A stretch of 64,000 bases of DNA from Microbacterium kyungheense. Its GTDB lineage: Bacteria; Actinomycetota; Actinomycetes; Actinomycetales; Microbacteriaceae. This document shows positions 8,806-19,673 of the stretch, in pieces; positions within the stretch are counted from its first letter, which is position 1; the number at the start of each line of letters is the position of its first letter. Location: NCBI RefSeq assembly GCF_006783905.1, contig NZ_VFPE01000007.1:124001-188000 (forward strand), given 5' to 3'. The notes beneath the pieces are model-generated. The model saw only the letters and a program-made list of their open reading frames with translations. It made no database searches and was not told the origin of the DNA. The translations under genes and the position numbers were made by a program.

Positions 8806-8864
8806 ATTGTTTGACGGTGATCGAACAATACCCTACGGTGACCGTATGACCACGATCGAACAAT
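8806..8864 (+). promoter_or_regulatory. Leaderless promoter and operator of the MFS gene
   Basis: TTGACG (8811-8816), 17 bases, then TACGGT (8834-8839) forms a good promoter. It places the transcript start at about the ATG at 8846, so the mRNA is probably leaderless; no Shine-Dalgarno is visible. ATTGTT (8806-8811) and AACAAT (8824-8829) are inverted around the -35 box. GATCGAACAAT is repeated directly at 8819-8829 and 8854-8864. These are plausible ArsR-protein sites. Confidence 0.6.
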
Positions 8865-10051
8865 CGTACCGCGAAACCATCGGCCGGCTCATCGTGCTCG
8901 CCGGTGCGACCTTCCTGGTGGGAACCAACGCCTTCGTCATCGCGGGCCTGCTCCCCCGCATCGCCGGCTCGCTGCACGCCACCGAGGGCGCAGTCAGTTA
9001 CACGGTCACCGCCTATGCGCTCGTGGTCGCGCTCGCGGCGCCGGCGATCGCCGTGCTGCTGCCGCGTACCCGGCCGCGGGTGCTCATGGCCGCCGGCGCT
9101 CTGCTGTTCGCCGCCGGTGCCGCCATCACGGCACTCGCCACCGGCGTCGAGTGGTTCACCGTCGGACGCGTCGTCGCGGCGTTCGGCGGCGCGGCCCTCG
9201 TCCCCACCGCCACGGCCGTCGCCGCACAGCTCGGCCCCGCCGAGCGACGCGGCCGCTCGCTCGCGATCGTCGGTGCGGGCTTCACGCTGGCGACCGCCCT
9301 GGGCGCCCCGCTCGGCACCGCCCTGGGCAGTGTCGTCGGGTGGCGGACACCCCTGTGGATCCTCGCGGCCTGCGGACTCGTGTGGGCCGCGCCCCTGCTC
9401 GCGCTCTTCCGGCTCCCCGCCCGCGGCGGCTCCGCCACGCTGCGCGAGCGGTTCGCTCCGCTCGCGGACGCCCGTGTCGTGCTCACCCTCGGCGCCGTCG
9501 TGCTGACGGTGGCCGCGTTCAACATCGTGTACATCTTCAGCGCGGCCGTCTCGGCGCCGGCGACCGACGGTTCGGGCGCGCAGCTCGCGACGCTGCTGCT
9601 CGTCTACGGTGCAGCGGGGGTCGTCGGCAACGCGATCGCGGGCGGCCTCACCGACCGGCTCGGCAGCCGCGCCGCGGCCGTGAGCGCGCTCGCGGTGCAG
9701 CTCGTGTGCCTCGTGGCGATCGCACCGCTGGAGAGCTCGTACATCGGGCTGCTCGTGGCGTTCGCGGCATGGGGAGCCGCCGCGTTCGCGATCACGATCC
9801 CGATCCAGCACCGGCTGGTCTCGCTCGCCCCCGAGTCGGCCGGGTTCACGATGTCGTGGTTCTCGACGGCGATGTACCTCGGCATCGCGATCGCTCCGCC
9901 GCTCGGCAACGTCGCGGACGCCGTCGGCGGTGCCGTTCTCATCCCGATCGCCGGGGCCGTCGCCACCGCCGCAGCCGTGCTGATGTTCCTCTCGGGCTAC
10001 CGCCGGCGGCCGGCACGTACACTCGCCGACGCGGGCCAGCAGACCGCCTGA
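8846..10051 (+). CDS. MFS drug/metabolite efflux transporter
   Basis: A 401-aa inner-membrane transporter with about 12 hydrophobic segments, of the DHA1-like major facilitator group. Recognisable are an opening FLVGTNAFVIAGLLPRIAGSL segment and the TM5 GAGFTLATALGAPLGTALG region, which resembles antiporter motif C. It should exchange protons for a small molecule. It is controlled by the divergent ArsR gene through the shared 54-bp region. The substrate cannot be predicted. Confidence 0.88.
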   Translation: MTTIEQSYRETIGRLIVLAGATFLVGTNAFVIAGLLPRIAGSLHATEGAVSYTVTAYALVVALAAPAIAVLLPRTRPRVLMAAGALLFAAGAAITALATGVEWFTVGRVVAAFGGAALVPTATAVAAQLGPAERRGRSLAIVGAGFTLATALGAPLGTALGSVVGWRTPLWILAACGLVWAAPLLALFRLPARGGSATLRERFAPLADARVVLTLGAVVLTVAAFNIVYIFSAAVSAPATDGSGAQLATLLLVYGAAGVVGNAIAGGLTDRLGSRAAAVSALAVQLVCLVAIAPLESSYIGLLVAFAAWGAAAFAITIPIQHRLVSLAPESAGFTMSWFSTAMYLGIAIAPPLGNVADAVGGAVLIPIAGAVATAAAVLMFLSGYRRRPARTLADAGQQTA

Positions 10052-10064
10052 CCCGCGGATCGTG

Positions 10065-11543
10065 TCAGCGCGGCGCGTGCGCCTCGAGGAACTCGTACAG
10101 ATCGGTCGTGTCGACACCGGGGAACGAGCCGGTCGGCAGCGTCGCGAGCAGCGTGCGCGGCGTGCGGACGTTCGGCCAGGACTGCTCGCGCCACGAGGTC
10201 TCGAGCTCTGCGGGAGCACGGCGGCAGCACACCTCGACCGAGTGCTTCGAGACGCCGCGGTTCGGGGTGTCGCGACCGAGGAACCACTTCGTGTCGTCGA
10301 AGCGCACGCCCACCGAGACGGAGTGCGCACCCTCGCTCGACATCTCGACGCGCGCGGTGCACCAGTACGTGCCGTTGCCGGTGTCGGTGTACTGGTAGTA
10401 CGGGTTGAAGTGGTCGTCGACGTCGAACACGACGCGTGAGGTCCACTTGCGGCAGCACATCTGCCCCTCGATCGAGCCGAGGCGGTCGGTCGGGAAGTTG
10501 ACGTCGTCGTTCTCGTAGACCTTCGTGATGACGCCCGACTCGTGCACCTTCAGGAAGTGCACGGGCAGCCCGAGGTGCACCGTCGCGAGGTTCGTGAAGC
10601 GGTGCGCGGCGCTCTCGTACGAGACCGAGTAGGCGTCGCGGAGGTCCTCGATCGAGATGGCGCGGTCGTTCTTGGCGTCCTGCAGGAACGGCACCGCGTG
10701 AGCCTCGGGGATCAGCAGCGCGCCGGTCAGGTAGTTGGTCTCGACGCGCTGACGCAGGAAGTCCGCGTACGAGGTGGGCTCCCGGTGCCCGAGGATCCGG
10801 CTCGACAGCGCCTGCAGCACCGCCGTGCGCGGGTCGCCCTTCGCGGTGAGCCGGCTCGACAGGTACAGGCGCCCGTTCTTGATGTCGGCGACAGACCGCG
10901 TCGTCTGCGGCAGGTCGGGCACGTAGTGCAGGGTGAACCCGAGATGCGCGGCGATATCGGATGCCGTGCGCTGGGTGAGCGGACCGCCCGGGTGATCGAC
11001 GGCGTCGAGGATGCGGCGCGCCTGCTCCTCCAGCTCGGGGAAGTAGTTGTTCTGCGTGCGCATGAGCTTGCGGAGGGCGACGTTGGCCCGCCGCGCCTCT
11101 TCCGGCGTCGCCGCACGCTCGTCGCGCAGCCGCTCGATCTCGCCCTGCAGCGCGATCATGGCCTTCAGAGCCTCGGTCGGAACCGTCTTGCCGATGCGGA
11201 AGGGCGGGATGCCGAGGGCCTGAAAGGTCTGCCCGCGCATCGCGCGCTCCAGCGAGATCTCCAGCGTCGCGCGCTCGTCCAGCGGCTCGGACTCGAGGAT
11301 CGCCTCGATCGACGAGCCGAGGGCGCGGGCGATCGACTGCAGCAGCGACAGCTTCGGCTCGCGACGACCGTTCTCGATCATCGACAGCTGGCTGGGGGCG
11401 CGGTCCACAGCGTTCGCGAGCTCTTCGAGGGTCATGCCGCGGTCCGCGCGCAGCTGCCGGATGCGCCGGCCGATGGTGAGGGGATCCACCTCTCCATCGT
11501 CGGGTTCTTCTGGCCGGCGATCGGTGCTCGTCAGCGTCGTCAT
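10065..11543 (-). CDS. ramB: RamB-like regulator of acetate/glyoxylate metabolism
   Basis: A 492-aa regulator. The N-terminus has an XRE-type helix-turn-helix (about residues 23-85, with MTLEELANAVDRAPSQLSMIENGRR). The middle has the IrrE/ImmA-like region typical of the ScfR/RamB group, and the C-terminal domain has a cysteine pair in EGQMCCRKW. In Corynebacterium, RamB represses aceA, aceB and acetate activation genes on glucose. The divergent position next to aceB-aceA strongly supports the same role. No good Shine-Dalgarno precedes the ATG. Confidence 0.9.
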   Translation of the reverse strand: MTTLTSTDRRPEEPDDGEVDPLTIGRRIRQLRADRGMTLEELANAVDRAPSQLSMIENGRREPKLSLLQSIARALGSSIEAILESEPLDERATLEISLERAMRGQTFQALGIPPFRIGKTVPTEALKAMIALQGEIERLRDERAATPEEARRANVALRKLMRTQNNYFPELEEQARRILDAVDHPGGPLTQRTASDIAAHLGFTLHYVPDLPQTTRSVADIKNGRLYLSSRLTAKGDPRTAVLQALSSRILGHREPTSYADFLRQRVETNYLTGALLIPEAHAVPFLQDAKNDRAISIEDLRDAYSVSYESAAHRFTNLATVHLGLPVHFLKVHESGVITKVYENDDVNFPTDRLGSIEGQMCCRKWTSRVVFDVDDHFNPYYQYTDTGNGTYWCTARVEMSSEGAHSVSVGVRFDDTKWFLGRDTPNRGVSKHSVEVCCRRAPAELETSWREQSWPNVRTPRTLLATLPTGSFPGVDTTDLYEFLEAHAPR

Positions 11544-11748
11544 GGGGCGATTCTGTCACGAAAACAGAAATCTGCTGAAACTTCACAGCGGATTTGGTCG
11601 TCTGAGGCCCCGAACTTCACCGGATAGTGGACACACGAACGACCGATCGATCCAGAACGCGGATCACGGGACGCCCGGACCCGGCACACACGCCGGGGGC
11701 GGGCATCCTTCCCCTCCACACCGCACTCGCACACAGGAAGGCAGGGAC
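11544..11748. promoter_or_regulatory. Divergent ramB/aceB control region
   Basis: This 205-bp region between ramB and aceB is locally AT-richer. It holds an inverted repeat, AAATCTGC (11568-11575) against GCGGATTT (11588-11595), with one mismatch and a 12-base spacer, and a nearby CTGT-N7-ACAG. These are candidate RamB or acetate-regulator sites. AGGAAGG precedes the aceB ATG. I could not place promoter boxes with confidence. Confidence 0.4.
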
Positions 11749-13413
<1,665 letters not shown>

Positions 13414-13445
13414 CCCGGCACCGACGCAACGAACAAGGAACAGAC

Positions 13446-15038
13446 ATGACCTCCTACCAGGACGACATCGACGCCATACGGGCGCTCAGAGAGCAGAACG
13501 GCCCGAGCTGGGACGCCATCGACCCGGAGTCCGTCGCCCGCATGCGGGCGCAGAACCGGTTCCGCACGGGGCTGGAGATCGCGCAGTACACGGCCGACAT
13601 CATGCGCCGCGACATGGCCGAGTACGACGCCGACTCGTCCGTCTACACCCAGTCGCTCGGCGTGTGGCACGGCTTCATCGGGCAGCAGAAGCTCATCTCG
13701 ATCAAGAAGCACCTGAAGTCGACGAACAAGCGCTACCTGTACCTGTCGGGGTGGATGGTCGCGGCCCTCCGCTCGGAGTTCGGGCCGCTCCCCGACCAGT
13801 CGATGCACGAGAAGACGGCGGTGCCGGCGCTGATCGAGGAGCTCTACACGTTCCTGCGCCAGGCCGACGCGCGCGAGCTCGACCTGCTGTTCACGAGGCT
13901 CGACGACGCGCGTGCCGCGGGCGACGACACCGCCGTCGAGTTCATCCAGTCGCAGATCGACAACCACGAGACCCACGTGGTGCCGATCATCGCCGACATC
14001 GACGCGGGCTTCGGCAACCCCGAGGCCACGTACCTCCTGGCGAAGAAGATGATCGAGGCGGGCGCATGCGCCATCCAGATCGAGAACCAGGTGTCCGACG
14101 AGAAGCAGTGCGGCCACCAGGACGGCAAGGTCACCGTCCCGCACGAGGACTTCATCGCGAAGCTGAACGCCGTGCGGTACGCGTTCCTCGAGCTCGGGAT
14201 CGACAACGGCGTCATCGTGGCGCGCACCGATTCGCTCGGCGCCGGTCTGACGCAGAAGCTCGCCGTCACCCGCGAGCCCGGCGACCTCGGCGACCAGTAC
14301 AACGCGTTCCTCGACGTGGAAGAGATCTCGGACGCCGACCTCGGCAACGGCGATGTCGTCATCAAGCGCGACGGCAGGCTGCTGCGGCCGAAGCGCCTGG
14401 CGAGCAACCTCTACCAGTTCCGACCGGGAACCGGTGAGGAGCGTGTGGTGCTCGACTGCATCACGTCGCTGCGCAACGGCGCCGACCTGCTGTGGATCGA
14501 GACCGAGAAGCCGCACGTCGAGCAGATCGCGGGAATGGTGGATGCCATCCGCGCCGAGATCCCGAACGCCAAGCTCGTCTACAACAACAGCCCGTCGTTC
14601 AACTGGACGCTCAACTTCCGCCAGCAGGCGTACGACCTGCTCGCCGAGCGGGGCGAGGACGTCTCGGCCTACGACCGGGGCGACCTGATGAGCGTCGCGT
14701 ACGACGACACCGAGCTGGCGCGCCTGGCAGACGAGAAGATCCGCACCTTCCAGCGCGACGGGTCCGCCCGCGCCGGGATCTTCCACCACCTCATCACCCT
14801 GCCGACGTACCACACGGCGGCGCTGTCGACCGATGACCTCGCGAAGGGCTACTTCGGCGACGAGGGGATGCTGGCGTACGTGAAGGGCGTCCAGCGTCGC
14901 GAGATCCGCGAGGGCATCGCCACCGTCAAGCACCAGAACATGGCAGGCAGCGACATCGGCGACAACCACAAGGAGTACTTCGCCGGTGAGGCCGCCCTCA
15001 AGGCCGGCGGTCAGCACAACACGATGAACCAGTTCTGA
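13446..15038 (+). CDS. aceA: Isocitrate lyase (long form)
   Basis: A 530-aa isocitrate lyase, which cleaves isocitrate to glyoxylate and succinate. It belongs to the longer subgroup: about 530 rather than 430 residues. The catalytic loop reads DEKQCGH, with the catalytic cysteine at residue 222. The second position is Q, where the short E. coli-type enzyme has K (KKCGH); Q is usual in the Pseudomonas-type long enzymes. So the enzyme should be active, but it is not the common short actinobacterial form. It is co-transcribed with aceB and ends at a strong palindromic terminator. Confidence 0.96.
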   Translation: MTSYQDDIDAIRALREQNGPSWDAIDPESVARMRAQNRFRTGLEIAQYTADIMRRDMAEYDADSSVYTQSLGVWHGFIGQQKLISIKKHLKSTNKRYLYLSGWMVAALRSEFGPLPDQSMHEKTAVPALIEELYTFLRQADARELDLLFTRLDDARAAGDDTAVEFIQSQIDNHETHVVPIIADIDAGFGNPEATYLLAKKMIEAGACAIQIENQVSDEKQCGHQDGKVTVPHEDFIAKLNAVRYAFLELGIDNGVIVARTDSLGAGLTQKLAVTREPGDLGDQYNAFLDVEEISDADLGNGDVVIKRDGRLLRPKRLASNLYQFRPGTGEERVVLDCITSLRNGADLLWIETEKPHVEQIAGMVDAIRAEIPNAKLVYNNSPSFNWTLNFRQQAYDLLAERGEDVSAYDRGDLMSVAYDDTELARLADEKIRTFQRDGSARAGIFHHLITLPTYHTAALSTDDLAKGYFGDEGMLAYVKGVQRREIREGIATVKHQNMAGSDIGDNHKEYFAGEAALKAGGQHNTMNQF

Positions 15039-15040
15039 AG

Positions 15041-15086
15041 AACAGTGGATGCCGCCACCCGGCCGGGTGGCGGCATCCACTGTTCC
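15041..15086. terminator. Perfect 46-bp palindromic terminator
   Basis: Two 23-base arms, with no loop beyond the central bases, start 3 bases after the aceA stop. The arms contain GTGGATGCCGCC and its complement. It sits between the convergent aceA and ligase-like genes and can end both transcripts. Confidence 0.85.
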
Positions 15087-15091
15087 CGGCG

Positions 15092-16444
15092 TCAGCGGGC
15101 GGCGCTGCGATACCGGCGCGGCTTGCCCTCGCCGAGGTCGCCGAGCCGGTCGACGCGCTCGATCGTGAGCGGCTGGTCGAGGAGTGCCACCAGCGCGCGG
15201 CGCAGCGCATCCGCGTCGCCGCCCGCGATGCGGGCGTCCACACCGCCCGCGGCATCCTGTTCGACGCTCCAGCCGCGCGCTCCGTGCGTCTGCAGCTGCT
15301 GGGTGAGGTCCACGCACGGCACGGGGGCGCCGTCGCCGCGCACGAACACGGTGTGCTCGCGGCCTTCGAGGTCCGCGATCCCCGTCGCGCCGTCCGGCAG
15401 CACGACGAGACGGCCGAAGTCTCCGGTGCGATAGCGCACCAGGGGCAGCAGCGGGTTCTCGCCCGCGGTCACGGTGATCTCGCCCACCTCGCCGTCGGCG
15501 ACGGGCAGCCCGTCGGCGTCGAGCGTCTCGACGAGCACGCGCCGGTCGAGCACGCGGAACGGCCCGTCGTCGGTGCGCACCGCGACGGGCCGGGTCTCGT
15601 GCAGGCCGTACACGTCGAACACGGGGCACGCGAACGCGTCCACGAGGTCGGCGCGCAGCGGCGCCGAGAGCGCCATCGCTCCCGAGAACAGCACGAGCGG
15701 TCGCGCGGCGGCGCGAAGGTCGGGCGCGAGCAGCTCCGCGAGGCTCGTCGGGTTGCCGGTGATCGCCTGCGGTGCGGCATCCCTCAAGAAGTCGGAGCGA
15801 TCGGATGCCGAGGCCCACGCGCTCCCGTGCAGGTTGACCCGGGCCATCGCCCGCTGCGCGAACGAGCTCACGAGCGAGACATACGTGAACGCCTGCCGCT
15901 GATGCACGACGTTCACCAGTGCGAGCCGTTCGCCGTCGGGCCGCCAGCGGACCCCCGCCTCGCCGGCGAGCGACACGAGCAGGTGGAAGCCGCGCGCGAC
16001 CTCTTCGACGTCGTCGGGGATGAGCAGGGCGGCACCGGTGGACCCCGAACTCGAGCCGTGGAGCATCCGCTCGAGGTCGACGTCGAACGGCACGAACGCC
16101 GCGAGGTCGTCGACGAGGTCGGCGCGGGTGACGGGCGGGAAGTCCCGGAGTCCGTCGAGGCCGCGCATCCGGCGGTAGTGCAGCAGCCCGCGCGCGGTGT
16201 CGAGGTGCGCGTCGAGCCATCCGTCTGTCGGCAGCGGCGACCGCACGCGTTCGACGGCGTCCGCGGTGAGGCGGTCGCCGGTCGCGTGCACCCACTGCGG
16301 GGCGGAGGGATGCCGGCGCCACCGCTGCAGGCGGGCGAGGCCCGCGGCATCCATGGTGGGCCATCGCTCCGCGTCGGTCAGCACCGCCGTCGCGCCAGGC
16401 GTGTACTCGGCGAGCGCGAGCGGATCGTCGGCGCGGTCACTCAC
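15092..16444 (-). CDS. PaaK-like AMP-forming ligase/adenylate-forming protein
   Basis: A 450-aa member of the phenylacetate-CoA ligase-like branch of the adenylate-forming superfamily. A phosphate-binding loop, GSSSGSTG, lies at about residues 130-137. It is followed by YGLHETRPV (the usual Y-G-x-T-E region) and a YRTGDFGRL motif that positions the ATP ribose. The C-terminal lysine domain looks short. The GTG at 16444 overlaps the previous stop by 8 bases. It is the last of five overlapping genes with a MoxR ATPase and a VWA protein, an unusual partnership for an acyl-activating enzyme. The substrate is unknown; it may adenylate a small acid or a protein tail. Confidence 0.75.
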   Translation of the reverse strand: MSDRADDPLALAEYTPGATAVLTDAERWPTMDAAGLARLQRWRRHPSAPQWVHATGDRLTADAVERVRSPLPTDGWLDAHLDTARGLLHYRRMRGLDGLRDFPPVTRADLVDDLAAFVPFDVDLERMLHGSSSGSTGAALLIPDDVEEVARGFHLLVSLAGEAGVRWRPDGERLALVNVVHQRQAFTYVSLVSSFAQRAMARVNLHGSAWASASDRSDFLRDAAPQAITGNPTSLAELLAPDLRAAARPLVLFSGAMALSAPLRADLVDAFACPVFDVYGLHETRPVAVRTDDGPFRVLDRRVLVETLDADGLPVADGEVGEITVTAGENPLLPLVRYRTGDFGRLVVLPDGATGIADLEGREHTVFVRGDGAPVPCVDLTQQLQTHGARGWSVEQDAAGGVDARIAGGDADALRRALVALLDQPLTIERVDRLGDLGEGKPRRYRSAAR

Positions 16445-17045
16445 TGGAGTACCTCGCCGCGGCCTCGCGGGCCCGGGCGTCGGCGAGGCGCCGCGCGATC
16501 TCTGCGCGGTGGTTGTGCTCGGCGAACGCCTCGGCCAGGGCCGCGTTGCGGCGCAGCGAGTCGCGTGCGTCCAGCAGCGATCGGGCGGTGTGCGCATCCT
16601 CGCCCGCCGGCAGGAAGCCGCACCACAGCAGGAAGGTGCGCGCGGCCTCCTCGCGCCGCTCGTCATCGAACAGCCAGTCCATCGGCGCGGCGACGGGCGC
16701 CAGCCGCAGCGCCAGCGCGTCGACGGCGAGTGCGGGGGTGCCGCCGGTCAGGGGCGGATCGAAGGGTTCCAGGACGTCTTCGCTCGCGACGAGCCACAGC
16801 CCGATCGCCGCCCCCTGGCGGACGCGCTCGTCGTCGGCGTGCGCGGTCGCCGTGACGCCGCGACCGAGGATGTCGCCGGCGAGCGCCGCGATCGAGACGT
16901 CCGCGTCGAGGAACGGCTTTGGCACGCTCGACAGCCGCGCCGCGACGGCGGCGAGCGCGGGCCCCGGCCGTGCGGCATCCCACTGCGCGTCCAGGGCGGG
17001 CGCGGCAGCCGCCCACACTCCGAGGATCCGGTCGGCCTCAGCCAT
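16437..17045 (-). CDS. Unknown 202-aa protein of the MoxR-VWA operon
   Basis: I do not recognise a domain. The protein is alanine-rich and looks largely helical, with no signal peptide or membrane segment. A conserved-looking stretch, DWLFDDERREEAARTFLLWCGFLPAGED, lies in the middle. Its ATG overlaps the end of the VWA gene by 8 bases, and its stop overlaps the ligase-like gene. It is therefore made together with both and is probably a partner or adaptor in the same complex (inference). Confidence 0.75.
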   Translation of the reverse strand: MAEADRILGVWAAAAPALDAQWDAARPGPALAAVAARLSSVPKPFLDADVSIAALAGDILGRGVTATAHADDERVRQGAAIGLWLVASEDVLEPFDPPLTGGTPALAVDALALRLAPVAAPMDWLFDDERREEAARTFLLWCGFLPAGEDAHTARSLLDARDSLRRNAALAEAFAEHNHRAEIARRLADARAREAAARYSSE

Positions 17046-19023
17046 GCAGCACCTCCGCGAGCCGCGCGCACGCGCGCGGCGCGTCGTCCATCTTCGTCAC
17101 GTAGAGCATGTCGTACCCGGCCGCGGCGGCGAGGCCCTCGACGCGCCGCGCGGAGTCCAGCACCACGAGCGACCCCGTCGTCAGCTTCGTGCGCACGCGC
17201 GCGGCGACACCGGCGAACGGCTCGTTGCCCACGCCGAACATCGACGTGAGCCCATCGTCCGACAGCACGACGAGGTGCCGGCGGACGGCGTCCCCGGACG
17301 CCCCGGACTCCGGCAGCGCGGGCAGCGGGTCGTAGCGGCGGGCCAGGAGATCGAGCGGGAAGGACGTGCCCCCGCCGAAGTACAGGGCGAGGTCTGCCGC
17401 GATGCGCACGTGGTCACGACTGAAGCCGTCCGACCCGCCCACCTCACCCGGGCCGGAAAAACTCGTGACCCGCACCCGTCCGCCGCCGCGGAGCACCGAC
17501 AGCGCGAGGATGGTGCCGGCGAGGATCGCGGCCGATCCGCGTGTCGGGGCCGGCATCGAGCCGGACGAGTCGATGTAGAGGTCGAGCTCGATCCCCGTCT
17601 CGCGGGGTGTCGGCTCATCGTCGAGGTACGACCGGCGGCGCGTCGTGACGCCGGGGACGACGACGGGTGCCGCCTGCAGCGTGGCCGGCCAGTCGAGGTC
17701 GGCGAGGTCGTCGCCGGCCTCCCACGTCTCGAGGGGACCGGGCAGCTCGGGCGCGGGCGCCGCCGGGCGGCGCTGCGTGAACGGCCGCACCCAGCGCGCC
17801 GCCTCGGCGCGGTACCACGTCGCCAGCACCGCTGCAGGATCGGAGCCTTCGTACAGCGCGAGGGTCTGGGCGACGCCGAACCCCTGGCCGGCCCCCTGCC
17901 TGCCCGACGCAGCGGTGTCGCCGATCGCGTCCTTGCCCGCGCCGGCGCGGCCGGGATCGGTCGCTCGCACGCGCAGGGGCACGTTGCCGTGCAGTCTCGG
18001 GTCGGCGAAGACGCGGCCGAGCTCGTCCGCGGTGGCCGGCGCGGAGTCGGCTGCGCAGGCGCCGCCCGGGGGCCCGGCGGGCGCGGGGGCTCCCGGCGCG
18101 CCGGCATCCGGCCGGGATGGCCCGGACGCGGCGCGCTCGCGCTGCCGAGCCCGCTCCTCGGCGACGAGGTACGGTGCCATCACGACGCCGAAGCGCAGCG
18201 CGCCCGAGACCGCGTCGCTCGCGAAGGTGCGCACGATGCGGGCCACGTCGTCGGCGTCGAGCACGGGATGCACGGTGACCGCCGCCTCGAGCTCGGCCGC
18301 GACGCGCGCCGCCGCCGCGCGCGCCTCGCGGAGCGCCTTCTCCTTCTCTCGGAAGCGCTCAGGCACCCGATCGAGCGGACGGTCCGCGTCGGGCGGCGCC
18401 TCGGCCCGTGCGGGCGGCGAGACCGGCGGGGGCACGAGCGCGCACAGCTCGCCGGCGGCGAGGTTCCACAGGAGCTCGTACGCCCGCAGGTACACCCACC
18501 ACAGCGGTCGTGCGGTCTCGCGGCCGCCCCGATACATCAGCCGGGACGTGCGGACGATGCCCGGCTCGCCGGCCGGAACCTGGCCGCGGGCGTCACGCCG
18601 ACGCTGCAGCAGGGCGACCCGGGTGTTGACCAGCAGGTCGGTCCACAGGTTCGACAGCAGGGACACGTCGTCGTCGCGGACCGCTGTGGCTCCGGCGGCG
18701 ACGAGCGCCCGCGCCAGCTGATGGCGGATCTTGAGCTGGTCGATGCGGGTGCTGGGCGCGAGTGCGTGGTGGCCGAGCTCGTGCGCGAACACGCTCTCCA
18801 GTTCGGCGCCGGCGCCCAGGTCCGCCAGCATCGCGGGGTCGACGGCGATCGCCGGCGGGAACGTGAACCACGCGGCCGCTCCGTGCTCGGCGCCCGCTCC
18901 CGGCAGCAGCCGCGCATCGCCCATCCGGACGCCCCACAGCTCCTGCGCCCGCTCCCAGGCCTCTCGCGCAGGCCCCTCCAGGGCGACGCGTTCGGGCACC
19001 GGCGCGAGCCGCGGCTTCATCAT
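17038..19023 (-). CDS. VWA-domain protein with HExxH metallopeptidase-like motif
   Basis: A 661-aa cytoplasmic protein with two recognisable parts. Near the N-terminus, HELGH (residues 81-85) lies in a hydrophobic-then-helical context typical of zincin metallopeptidases (VFAHELGHHAL). At the C-terminus is a von Willebrand factor A domain with a complete MIDAS start, DSSGSM (about 485-490), a later threonine in GGGTSFPLD, and VVLSDDG. The middle is a Pro/Gly/Ala-rich linker. MoxR ATPases typically work with VWA proteins to insert cofactors or remodel complexes; the protease-like head is the unusual part. The double ATG at 19023 overlaps the upstream stop as ATGA. Confidence 0.85.
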   Translation of the reverse strand: MMKPRLAPVPERVALEGPAREAWERAQELWGVRMGDARLLPGAGAEHGAAAWFTFPPAIAVDPAMLADLGAGAELESVFAHELGHHALAPSTRIDQLKIRHQLARALVAAGATAVRDDDVSLLSNLWTDLLVNTRVALLQRRRDARGQVPAGEPGIVRTSRLMYRGGRETARPLWWVYLRAYELLWNLAAGELCALVPPPVSPPARAEAPPDADRPLDRVPERFREKEKALREARAAAARVAAELEAAVTVHPVLDADDVARIVRTFASDAVSGALRFGVVMAPYLVAEERARQRERAASGPSRPDAGAPGAPAPAGPPGGACAADSAPATADELGRVFADPRLHGNVPLRVRATDPGRAGAGKDAIGDTAASGRQGAGQGFGVAQTLALYEGSDPAAVLATWYRAEAARWVRPFTQRRPAAPAPELPGPLETWEAGDDLADLDWPATLQAAPVVVPGVTTRRRSYLDDEPTPRETGIELDLYIDSSGSMPAPTRGSAAILAGTILALSVLRGGGRVRVTSFSGPGEVGGSDGFSRDHVRIAADLALYFGGGTSFPLDLLARRYDPLPALPESGASGDAVRRHLVVLSDDGLTSMFGVGNEPFAGVAARVRTKLTTGSLVVLDSARRVEGLAAAAGYDMLYVTKMDDAPRACARLAEVLHG

Positions 19024-19673
19024 GCGGCATCCCCCGCATGCACCCACGCCAGGTACGAGTCCGCCAGGCACACGATCGACGTGCCCGAAGCGGATGCCGC
19101 CGCCCGCGGCTGCGCGTCCAGCCGCGCGAGCCGCGCCCCCCACACATCGGCGTCCAGCCGCCACCAGTCCGCGCCGGCCCGGATCGCGAACACACCCGCG
19201 TCGCCGAGCGGGTGTCCCGCATCGGGGGCGGAGGTCCACGTGCCCCCCAGCCCGCGGAACCCGCCGACCGCGCAGACGTACCCTCGCGCGTCGGCGCGCC
19301 CCGGCCACCAGAACCTGTCGGTCCGCTGCCGCTCGGCGAACTCGTCGATCGCGTCCTCGGCGAGGAACAGCGCCGCGGCGGCCGCGCGTCGCCCTGCCGC
19401 GTCCGCACGCAGCACGTCCAGCCGCGCGAGGGCGTCCTCGCGCAGCGCCAGCGCGCCCGAACGCCACGCGGCGAGGCCCGCGAGCGCCACTGTGTGCTCG
19501 GGTGCGGCATCCCGCTGCTGGGCCGCGGCGAGCGATGCGCCGAACCGCCCCGCGTCGCCACCGGCCGCGCGGACGTTGCGCGCCGCGACCGCGAGGTCCA
19601 GGCCCGCCACCGGCTGCGGAGCCCCCGATGCCGGCACACCGCGATTCGCGAGGTGTCCGGGCCGGCGGATCAT
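19020..19673 (-). CDS. Unknown 217-aa protein of the MoxR-VWA operon
   Basis: No recognised domain. The first half is helical and alanine/arginine-rich. The second half has many aromatic and glycine residues (RFWWPGRADARGYVCAVGG, ADWWRLDADVWGARLARLD), which suggests a small beta-rich domain. There is no signal peptide. The ATG at 19673 overlaps the MoxR stop as ATGA, and its own stop overlaps the VWA gene. It is always produced between the ATPase and the VWA protein, a position where MoxR operons often encode an adaptor. Confidence 0.75.
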   Translation of the reverse strand: MIRRPGHLANRGVPASGAPQPVAGLDLAVAARNVRAAGGDAGRFGASLAAAQQRDAAPEHTVALAGLAAWRSGALALREDALARLDVLRADAAGRRAAAAALFLAEDAIDEFAERQRTDRFWWPGRADARGYVCAVGGFRGLGGTWTSAPDAGHPLGDAGVFAIRAGADWWRLDADVWGARLARLDAQPRAAASASGTSIVCLADSYLAWVHAGDAA

